In this document: positions 51,600-58,964 of the stretch, piece after piece | Layout of the letters: every line of letters starts with the position of its first letter | Numbering within the stretch: the stretch's first letter is position 1 | NCBI RefSeq assembly: GCF_009905725.1 | Contig: NZ_JAAAKV010000007.1 | Coordinates: forward strand, 62,001 to 126,000 | Reading direction: 5' to 3' | Length of the DNA stretch: 64,000 bases | From: Emticicia sp. CRIBPO | GTDB lineage: Bacteria; Bacteroidota; Bacteroidia; Cytophagales; Spirosomataceae | Made by a program: the position numbers and the translations under genes | Notes under the pieces: model-generated | What the model was told of the DNA's origin: nothing | The model's input: only the letters and a program-made list of their open reading frames with translations | Database searches by the model: none

Positions 51600-52742
51600 T
51601 CAGAACAATCCGGCTATTACTTCGCCTGCGTACCCGGCTCCTGAGCTCATGCCCTTTCCGCCGATGCCCGTTCTGATATGAATATTGGAGCTGATGTCAT
51701 GTTCAAAAATTTCGTTGGGATGCTGTGCATACAATCCCGCCCAGTTCTGAGCGATGTTCTGTACGTTAAAGTCTACGATCCTGGCTGCTTCTTTCAGCAT
51801 AAGTTCGTCGATAAACTCTTTAGAACCCAGCCCGAGGTTTTCGACTTCGCCCACCCCGGCATATTCGTGTGAATCGCCGACAATGATTGATCCGTCTGCC
51901 CCTTGCTTAAATAAAATGTGAATGCCCCATTGTTTCAGCTCTCTGAGATGCTCAGGAGTCTCCAACCGGGAGAAAGAAGGACATTGCTCAAACGACTCGT
52001 ATCGCCTGATGGTAAGGCCTGTCAGGATATTGCTGCCCAGTTTAACTTCTGGCATTGGGTGTGTCTTGAGCATCTGAAGTTTGCTGACGATCAGCCCGCT
52101 GCTGCGGTAAATATCAGGAAAAAGCAGGTTGAAAACATAGCCACTGCAAATAACGACTTTATCAGCCAGCAGTTTTTCATTTCCTGCCAGGGTCAATTCC
52201 GCTCCGGCCGGTGTGTCTTCACAGGCCACTACCGCCCTTGAGGTTTGTAACTCCACGCCATATTCAGCCTGTACAAATTCCAGTAATTTATAAATCAGCA
52301 GATGAGGCTCAACGCTCATATCGCCCGGATAAAAGATCCCTCCCCTGGCATAAGATGATTTAATATGGCGAAATTTACCGGTCACTTCGTTGGCGTCCAG
52401 CAATTGGTTTTCATACCCCAGGTCCTGGTGAATTTTGCTCATTTCCTGAGCCACCTGCCACTCGGCTTCGTCTGAAGCAATGTAGACACTTCCCTGCTGA
52501 GTGATTGAAACGTCAGTTTTTTGCTGGATTTCCTTATATATTTCCAGGGTTTTCAATCCCAGGTCAAACCATTTTCCGGCCAGTCCTGAGGGTACCACCT
52601 GCCCGAAGTTCTGAACTGTAGAACCCACCGGACGGTTGTCTTTTTCCAGGATCAATACTTTTTTACCTTTCCTAGCCGCATGATAGGCATGAAACGTACC
52701 CAATACCCCTCCTCCAACTACAATCAGATCATATTTTTTCAT
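51600..52742 (-). CDS. FAD-dependent oxidoreductase, TIGR03364-like (phosphonate-associated)
   Basis: A DAO-family flavoenzyme of 380 aa. The FAD-binding motif is DLIVVGGGVLGTFHAYHAA (5-23), followed by a GSTVQNFGQVVPSGLAG segment specific to this group and a C-terminal GIGGKGMSSGAGYAGEV. Enzymes of this type oxidatively deaminate or demethylate amines, and this subfamily recurs in phosphonate gene clusters. Its start overlaps the end of the phosphonatase-like gene by 14 bp, so the two are tightly coupled. A sensible model is oxidation of an aminoalkylphosphonate to an aldehyde for the hydrolase, but the substrate is inferred from neighbours only. Confidence 0.82.
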   Translation of the reverse strand: MKKYDLIVVGGGVLGTFHAYHAARKGKKVLILEKDNRPVGSTVQNFGQVVPSGLAGKWFDLGLKTLEIYKEIQQKTDVSITQQGSVYIASDEAEWQVAQEMSKIHQDLGYENQLLDANEVTGKFRHIKSSYARGGIFYPGDMSVEPHLLIYKLLEFVQAEYGVELQTSRAVVACEDTPAGAELTLAGNEKLLADKVVICSGYVFNLLFPDIYRSSGLIVSKLQMLKTHPMPEVKLGSNILTGLTIRRYESFEQCPSFSRLETPEHLRELKQWGIHILFKQGADGSIIVGDSHEYAGVGEVENLGLGSKEFIDELMLKEAARIVDFNVQNIAQNWAGLYAQHPNEIFEHDISSNIHIRTGIGGKGMSSGAGYAGEVIAGLF

Positions 52743-53475
52743 GCTCCACCACGTTCTGTTGCTTCACAATTTCTATTATACCTGCTATGGAGTTGATGAG
52801 TCCGTCGTTCGGATAAGCCGCCAGCTGATCATGGCTGTGCGTGCCGTTGGTCACCCCAAGGCTCAGTAAACACCCGGCCTTTTTACCCGATTCAAGATCT
52901 GAAGGGGTATCGCCCACATTGATGACCTGCCACGGGTCTTCGATTCCAAATACTTCCATGGCTTTTTTAATCATATAAGGCTCCGGTCTTCCCTTGATAA
53001 CATCGTCGGGAGTCAGGGAGAGGTCGATAACTGCTGTGCCATCCATGTTGAAATGGTTTTCATCCAGACCTTCCAGCCAGCCCAGTTTTTTGAGGATGAT
53101 GTCTGCCACAATCCTGTAAAACCCGGTTGTCAAAGCTATTTTAATGCCGTTTTCTCTTAAATAAGCAAACGTTTCAAGGCAACCCTCTATAGGAATGATC
53201 TCGTGCGTTTTATAGTGGTTTTCAAGAATTTCTCTGAAAGTGTCGTAAGAAACAAATACATTTTCTTCATACTCCGGGTGGTCTTTCCCGATCTTCTCAT
53301 CCCAGAGCATCTGGAATACCTCGATCTTGGAATATCCCTGCAGAGCCAGGATACGCTCCTCCGAAACTACCAGCCCGGTCTGGCTGCAGGCCTCGGCAAA
53401 GCAGGTTTCTACTTCCTTGTTGTCCCTGACCGTCGTTCCGGCCATATCAAATACGACGAGTTTAATTTTATTCAT
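52729..53475 (-). CDS. phosphonatase-like HAD hydrolase (TIGR03351/PhnX-like)
   Basis: From the ATG at 53475 the protein has 248 aa; an ATG 39 bp upstream adds residues without homology. HAD motif I is LVVFDMAGTTV with nucleophile Asp10, and motif IV is INVGDTPSDLESGKKAG. ALTTGFYR and TPDDVIKGRPEPYM resemble phosphonoacetaldehyde hydrolase (PhnX). Lys50 in GYSKIEVF is spaced from Asp10 almost as the Schiff-base lysine is in PhnX (40 against 41 residues). Two other PhnX active-site positions (Met49, His56) are Gln46 and Val53 here, so the substrate may differ. First gene of a two-gene operon. Confidence 0.82.
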   Translation of the reverse strand: MNKIKLVVFDMAGTTVRDNKEVETCFAEACSQTGLVVSEERILALQGYSKIEVFQMLWDEKIGKDHPEYEENVFVSYDTFREILENHYKTHEIIPIEGCLETFAYLRENGIKIALTTGFYRIVADIILKKLGWLEGLDENHFNMDGTAVIDLSLTPDDVIKGRPEPYMIKKAMEVFGIEDPWQVINVGDTPSDLESGKKAGCLLSLGVTNGTHSHDQLAAYPNDGLINSIAGIIEIVKQQNVVEHEKI

Positions 53476-53791
53476 TCCTGTATGTCGGTTTTCACTGAAA
53501 AATCCAGCTCGCAAATATCCTGTTTAAAGAAAGAAAACTCCGGTTTCCAATGTTAAGGAATATTTAAATTTCAGAAAACCACTAACCTCCGGGCTGCCTA
53601 CTCCCTTTAATAGGTATTATACCGAAACTATGTTATGTCAATATTAAATCCCGGGCTTTTTTGAGAAGAGAACTTTAAGAACAGTTTACTTTTCCTTAAT
53701 GATTAGTTTTTATTGATACTCGTATTTTGTGTCCGCAAATGAATGGGTGTAAACCCTTACAGATTCATGTGCAAAAACACTAAATAATCAT
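53476..53791. other. divergent intergenic region, HAD gene / susC
   Basis: A 316-bp spacer that should carry both promoters. On the minus strand GATATTTG near 53511-53518 is one base off the -7 consensus for the hydrolase gene. In the susC leader, ATGAAT (53739-53744) and ATTCAT (53763-53768) enclose GGGT-GTAA-ACCC, a nested stem-loop. No Pho-box-like repeat was recognised. Confidence 0.3.
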
Positions 53792-56700
53792 ATGTATATG
53801 TACCAAACTTTACCAAAGAAAATCAAACTATTTGGCAAATCCATGAGCAGACTTCTGTGTGTTCTGATGGTTTTTGCCGGATTTCAGACCTTCGCTCAGA
53901 CCACTGTTACCGGAACTGTCAAATCAGACAAAGGGGAGGCGATTCCCGGCTCCAGCGTTTTACTGAAAGGCACGCAGACTGGTAGCTCTACAGGTGTTGA
54001 CGGTTCTTTCAAAATCATCGTTCCGAATTCAGGTTCGGTTCTTGTGTTTTCTTCTATCGGTTATGTTTCTGCTGAAGTTACTGTAGGAAACAAATCTATC
54101 ATCAATGTTACGCTGATTGAAGATTCCAAAGCCTTGAGTGAAGTGGTGGTAACAGCCCTTGGTATTAAAAAGGATGCCCGCAGAATCGGGGTGTCTATCC
54201 AGAGTGTTGACGGTGCCTCTACTATCAAGGCAAGAGAGCCGAATGCGATCAACGCACTGGCAGGTAAAGTGGCCGGTTTAACCATCGGAGCCCAGCCTGA
54301 ATTGCTGAGAAAACCAAATATCTCATTGAGAGGTAACTCTGAGGTTCTGTTCGTTGTTGACGGTGTGCCTATCAACTCTGATACCTGGAACGTCAGCCCT
54401 GATGATATCGAAACTTACTCTGTTCTGAAAGGTGCCTCAGCGGCTGCCCTTTATGGTTTCAGAGGTAAAAACGGTGCCATCCTGATCACAACCAAAAGAG
54501 GTTCTAAAGATAAAAGAGGATTCTCAGTGGATGTCAATTCATCTACCATGCTGGATAATGGTTTTTATGCCATCCCTAAAGTACAGGACGAATATGGCCC
54601 TGGTGACCACGGCCGTTATTCATTTGTAGATGGTAAAGGTGGCGGATTAAATGACGGTGATTATGACGGTGGCTGGGGCCCTAAATTCGACGGTCAGCCT
54701 ATCGCTCAGTATGACAGCCCGATTGACCCTGTTACAGGCCAGAGAATCCCTACACCCTATATCGCAAGAGGAAAAGACAACCTTACGAGGTTTCTTCAGA
54801 CAGGGATCCTTTCAACCAACAACGTCTCTGTATCCTCTTCAGGAGATAAATATAATCTTCGCTTTTCTGCTTCTCATACTTATCAGAAGGGAATTGTTCC
54901 AAATACTAAACTGAACATCACGAACTTCAACCTGACTTCGGATTACCAGTTTTCGAAAAGACTTAAATTTGAATCGGGTCTGCAATACAACCGTCAGTAC
55001 ACTCCGAATATTCCGGATGTAAACTACGGTCCGAACTCAATCATTTACAACATGGTGTTGTGGGCAGGTGCTGACTGGGACGTAGACGACATGCGTAACT
55101 ACTGGCAACCGGGCAAAGAAGGCATTCAGCAGATTTATGCAGAATACCAACGTTACAACAACCCTTACTTCATGAGTTACGAGTGGTTGCGTGGACACCA
55201 GAAGTCTGACATCATCGGACAGGCCGCCATGACTTATAATGTTACCGATTATCTTGACGTGATGTTAAGAACTCAGGTGACTACCTGGGACTTGTTCAGA
55301 AGCGAGAAATTCCCGTACTCAGCCGGTTCATATGGCCGTGACGAGAGAAGAGGTGACTACCGTGAAGACAGACGCAAGCTTTTCGAAAACAACACCGACA
55401 TACTTGTTAAATTCGACAAAGATCTTTTCAAAGATTTCAACGCTAAAATCTGGGCGGGTGGTAACATCAGAACTTTTGAATACAGCTCTCAGTACGGATC
55501 AACCGATTACCTGAACGTTCCGGGATTGTATAACTTCAGTAACTCGGCCAACCCTGTAAGAACAGCTAACTTCAACTCGGCGATGCGTGTTAACTCAGCT
55601 TATTACTCTGCTGACTTTACCTACAAAAACCTGTTGACACTATCTACTACAGGCCGTGTGGATAAGCTTTCGACATTACCGCAAGGAAACAATACGTTCT
55701 TCTATCCGTCGGTTGCCCTTTCGACAGCTTTAACAGATTACCTGCCTTTACCTTCAGCAATTTCATTCCTGAAACTGAGAGGTTCATATGCGAACGTAAA
55801 AGACGGTCTGACCCGCTCAACCATCGGTACTACCCCAAGTTTGGGTGATGGTAACCCGCTTGGATACGGAGATCAGTACTACTCTCCTTATGATGGCCCG
55901 TCATATCAGAACTCTGCAGTTTATACCACGCCGTTCTCTTATAACAACCAGCCGTCGGCATATTATACCAACGGATTGAACAACCCTGGTCTGCAGCCAA
56001 GTTCTACCTCTCAGACAGAGTTAGGTTTTGATGCAAAATTCCTTCAGAACCGTCTAGGTCTTGATCTGACGTATTTCATCTCGGATGAAGGTCCTAGAAT
56101 CTTCTCTCTTCCGATCTCGACTACTTCAGGATATAGCTCGGCCCTGGTAAACGGTATCAAAACCCAGAAAAAAGGATGGGAAATATCATTGTCAGGTTCT
56201 CCGATCAAAAACGCTACAGGATTTAACTGGGATATCGTAGCCAACTATTCTACTTACCAGGAAAGACTTACAGAGATCTATCCGGGTGTTGAAAGCCTGA
56301 ACAGGTTCTTTAAAGTAGGTGACCGTATGGACAAATTCTATGGTACGGCTTTTGCTAAAACGCCGGAAGGACAAATCATTAATGACGCCTCCGGCCGTCC
56401 GATTACAACTCCCGTTCCCCAGTTTCTTGGTTATATCAATCCTAAGTTCGTGTTTGGTATCAACAACAAGTTTTCTTACAAAAACATCAGCATGAGCTTC
56501 CAGTTTGATGGCCGTATCGGTGGTGTGATCTCTAACTACATTCAGCGTCAGACTTTCAGAGGTGGTCGTAACATCGCATTGGTTCAGGGCGATATGGCTA
56601 CAGCGAGATACCAGGATTTCCTGGGTAACAAAACTTACGTAGGTCAGGGTGTTCAGGTAGCCAATGGTGCTTCTATCAACTTTGATGCAGCGGGTAAGAT

Positions 56701-57028
56701 TACCAACTATGCGGAGCTTACTTATGCTCCGAACACCACCAAGCAATTCCTTCAGGATTATGTAGCCCGTTATTACAACACGGATGAGGGTAACCTGATG
56801 AGCCGTTCGTTCGGCATGCTGAGAGAAGTAGTCGTAGGTTATTCACTTCCTAAAGAGTGGATCGGTAAAAACATCCAGAATGTATCAGTTTCATTGGTGG
56901 GCAGAAACCTGCTGTATTTCGCGGAGAAGAAGGACATCGATCTTAACCAGTACATCACTGACGGAGGGTCGGGTCTTCAGACACCGTCTACCAGAAGATA
57001 TGGTATCAACTTCAGCCTGACATTCTAA
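53792..57028 (+). CDS. SusC/RagA-type TonB-linked outer-membrane transporter
   Basis: A protein of 1078 aa with a long signal region ending FAGFQTFAQ (about 36). A carboxypeptidase-regulatory-like domain follows (TVTGTVKSDKGEAIPGSSVL, 38-57 onward), then the plug with ALSEVVVTALGIKKDARRIG, ISLRGNSEVLFVVDGVPIN and VLKGASAAALYGFRGKNGAI, all typical SusC blocks. The 22-strand barrel ends with a terminal Phe. SusC proteins form a pedal-bin importer with the SusD lipoprotein encoded 26 bp downstream. The ligand is not readable from sequence; the phospholipase gene that follows suggests a phospholipid-derived compound. Confidence 0.93.
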   Translation: MYMYQTLPKKIKLFGKSMSRLLCVLMVFAGFQTFAQTTVTGTVKSDKGEAIPGSSVLLKGTQTGSSTGVDGSFKIIVPNSGSVLVFSSIGYVSAEVTVGNKSIINVTLIEDSKALSEVVVTALGIKKDARRIGVSIQSVDGASTIKAREPNAINALAGKVAGLTIGAQPELLRKPNISLRGNSEVLFVVDGVPINSDTWNVSPDDIETYSVLKGASAAALYGFRGKNGAILITTKRGSKDKRGFSVDVNSSTMLDNGFYAIPKVQDEYGPGDHGRYSFVDGKGGGLNDGDYDGGWGPKFDGQPIAQYDSPIDPVTGQRIPTPYIARGKDNLTRFLQTGILSTNNVSVSSSGDKYNLRFSASHTYQKGIVPNTKLNITNFNLTSDYQFSKRLKFESGLQYNRQYTPNIPDVNYGPNSIIYNMVLWAGADWDVDDMRNYWQPGKEGIQQIYAEYQRYNNPYFMSYEWLRGHQKSDIIGQAAMTYNVTDYLDVMLRTQVTTWDLFRSEKFPYSAGSYGRDERRGDYREDRRKLFENNTDILVKFDKDLFKDFNAKIWAGGNIRTFEYSSQYGSTDYLNVPGLYNFSNSANPVRTANFNSAMRVNSAYYSADFTYKNLLTLSTTGRVDKLSTLPQGNNTFFYPSVALSTALTDYLPLPSAISFLKLRGSYANVKDGLTRSTIGTTPSLGDGNPLGYGDQYYSPYDGPSYQNSAVYTTPFSYNNQPSAYYTNGLNNPGLQPSSTSQTELGFDAKFLQNRLGLDLTYFISDEGPRIFSLPISTTSGYSSALVNGIKTQKKGWEISLSGSPIKNATGFNWDIVANYSTYQERLTEIYPGVESLNRFFKVGDRMDKFYGTAFAKTPEGQIINDASGRPITTPVPQFLGYINPKFVFGINNKFSYKNISMSFQFDGRIGGVISNYIQRQTFRGGRNIALVQGDMATARYQDFLGNKTYVGQGVQVANGASINFDAAGKITNYAELTYAPNTTKQFLQDYVARYYNTDEGNLMSRSFGMLREVVVGYSLPKEWIGKNIQNVSVSLVGRNLLYFAEKKDIDLNQYITDGGSGLQTPSTRRYGINFSLTF

Positions 57029-57054
57029 TCGCCCATTATTTTAAAGACAAGAAA

Positions 57055-58647
57055 ATGAAAATAAATAAATTAATATCCGTTTTTTCTGTAGTTCTGCTCC
57101 TGGTAGCCAGTTCATGCGAAAAATCTTTCGAGGATCTTGAAAAAGACCCCAACAGACCTGTCAACGTACCCGCTTCCCTGATCCTTCAGGGTGTTGAATA
57201 TGATCTTTACAACAGCACCGGCCGGCCTTTCAGTGCGGAGATGCGTTGGAACCAGTATTTCTGTTCGAACTATAACTATTATGCGACGAACGAATATACC
57301 TGGACAGAGATGAACAACCATTTCTTCACGATCAAAAACGTGATCAAAATGGAAGAAGAAGCCCTTCGTTCCGGTGCTGATGCTGTTAACCCTTATTCTG
57401 CTTTGGGTAAATTCTTCAGGGCTTTTTATTATGACCAGATGACCAAAAAAGTAGGGGACCTGCCTCTGTCTGAGGCTTTGAAAGGCATTGCAGAAACAAC
57501 GCCTGCTTATGACAGCCAGAAAAACATCTACATCCAGATCCTGAAATGGCTGGAGGAATCAAACACTGACCTGACGGCCCTAATCGCCAAAGGTCAGAAT
57601 ACCATCACCGGTGATTTCTATTATGGCGGAGACCTTAAAAAATGGCAGAAGGCTGTCAACGCATTCCAGTTGAGAATCTTGTTGACATTGAGCAAAAAAG
57701 ACAGCGACACCGACCTGGCTGTTAAAACCAAATTTGCCCAGATCGTAAGCAATCCTGCCAAATATCCTTTATTGACTTCAACTGACGAAAGCCTTCAGTT
57801 TGTATCGAACAATTTCAACAAATATCCTTCTAACCCGGATAACTTCGGTTTCGATGCTACGCGTCAGAACATGGCTAAAGCCTACGTTCAGCCGTTGGTA
57901 GACAGAAAGGACCCAAGGGTAATGAGAACCTGTGAGCCGGCCGGATTCGAATTGAAAAGCGGTAAACTCCCTTCTGATTACACTGCTTACATCGGAGCAA
58001 GCTCAGGCGAAGACCTGGCCGATATGGCTTCCAATGCAGGAGTAAACAACGGAGCGGGATTTGCACCGGGTAAATACTCATTCCAGAACAGGAACAGGTT
58101 TTATACCAATTATATAGGACAAAACACCGCCATCGTAGGTTATTCTGAAATGTGTTTCAACATTGCAGAAGCTTACCACAGAGGCTGGGCAACTGGTAGT
58201 GCTGAGGACTGGTACAAAAAAGGTATTCAGGCATCCCTTGGTTTTTATGGCATCACCAATGGTGTAAATACCATGACCTATTCAAAAACAGGTGGTCGCG
58301 AAGCTTCTGATTTTGCCACTTTCACTGTCAATTTTGACTTCGATACTTACTATGCACAAGCCAATGTGAAATACAAAGCTGACAACAGCGGTCTGGAAAA
58401 CATTCTTACTCAGAAATACCTGGCTTTCTTCATGAACTCAGGTATGGAAGCATACTTCAACTGGAGAAGAACAGGATTCCCTACCTTCTATACAGGTGTG
58501 GGAACAGGTAACTCAGGCAGGATTGCCGTTCGCTGGCAATATCCGATCTCTGAGATCACTACCAATCCTGAAAATTACAAAAAGGCTATTGACAGCCAGT
58601 TTGCCGGAAAAGACAATATCAATGAAGTAATCTGGCTTCTGAAATAA
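57055..58647 (+). CDS. SusD/RagB-type nutrient-binding lipoprotein
   Basis: A lipoprotein of 530 aa with lipobox ASSC (Cys21). It opens with SFEDLEKDPNRPVNVPASLIL and has the TPR-like helical body of the SusD-like_2 (PF12771) branch; MCFNIAEAYHRGWA and AYFNWRRTGFPTF in the C-terminal half are characteristic. It should sit as the lid of the SusC channel on the cell surface and bind the ligand first. The PF12771 branch is often linked to peptides or small molecules rather than polysaccharides. A strong terminator follows about 95 bp downstream. Confidence 0.9.
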   Translation: MKINKLISVFSVVLLLVASSCEKSFEDLEKDPNRPVNVPASLILQGVEYDLYNSTGRPFSAEMRWNQYFCSNYNYYATNEYTWTEMNNHFFTIKNVIKMEEEALRSGADAVNPYSALGKFFRAFYYDQMTKKVGDLPLSEALKGIAETTPAYDSQKNIYIQILKWLEESNTDLTALIAKGQNTITGDFYYGGDLKKWQKAVNAFQLRILLTLSKKDSDTDLAVKTKFAQIVSNPAKYPLLTSTDESLQFVSNNFNKYPSNPDNFGFDATRQNMAKAYVQPLVDRKDPRVMRTCEPAGFELKSGKLPSDYTAYIGASSGEDLADMASNAGVNNGAGFAPGKYSFQNRNRFYTNYIGQNTAIVGYSEMCFNIAEAYHRGWATGSAEDWYKKGIQASLGFYGITNGVNTMTYSKTGGREASDFATFTVNFDFDTYYAQANVKYKADNSGLENILTQKYLAFFMNSGMEAYFNWRRTGFPTFYTGVGTGNSGRIAVRWQYPISEITTNPENYKKAIDSQFAGKDNINEVIWLLK

Positions 58648-58663
58648 GAGCCGGAGAACGGTA

Positions 58664-58687
58664 AATGGAGAAAGGAAAAAGGAGGAC
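58664..58687 (+). repeat. purine-rich dispersed element, copy 2
   Basis: Matches 21088-21111 at 23 of 24 positions. Immediately downstream, TTTCCTTTCT (58694-58703) is the exact complement of AGAAAGGAAA (58669-58678), so this copy can fold. Confidence 0.35.
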
Positions 58688-58741
58688 TTCTCGTTTCCTT
58701 TCTTAAAGATCTCTCTTATAGTTTAGGTTAATAAATGATTC

Positions 58742-58773
58742 AAAAGCGGGGAAGGCTTCTTCCTCGCTTTTTT
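58742..58773 (+). terminator. terminator after susD
   Basis: A 13-bp stem with one G-T wobble (58742-58754 with 58759-58771, loop GCTT), then T and CGTTTTGG. Confidence 0.75.
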
Positions 58774-58964
58774 CGTTTTGGCTGATGTTTATTCACTTTC
58801 TGTTCAGATACAATAGTCTTTTTCAGTCCTTCCGGGGTATCTCATTTAGTTTACATAAAAGTAATAAAAGGCCATTGTTCCTGTTTTTATTTTTAGATAA
58901 CTTGCCGGTCTGTTTACAATCTTAAAATTTAATGCTTCAGGCCGGAATTCCCGGCATTTCACCT

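Larger units (their letters stand above)
58648..58964. other. intergenic region susD / phospholipase C
   Basis: A 317-bp spacer with the second copy of a purine-rich element (58664-58687), an associated 10-bp inverted repeat (58669-58678 with 58694-58703), and the susD terminator. No full -7 consensus for the phospholipase gene is seen. An ATG at 58932 is in frame with that gene but is not the preferred start. Confidence 0.35.

Noticed and set aside
56192-56746. Minus-strand open frame of 184 codons inside susC
   Set aside because: Antisense to the barrel region of SusC, with no recognisable product.
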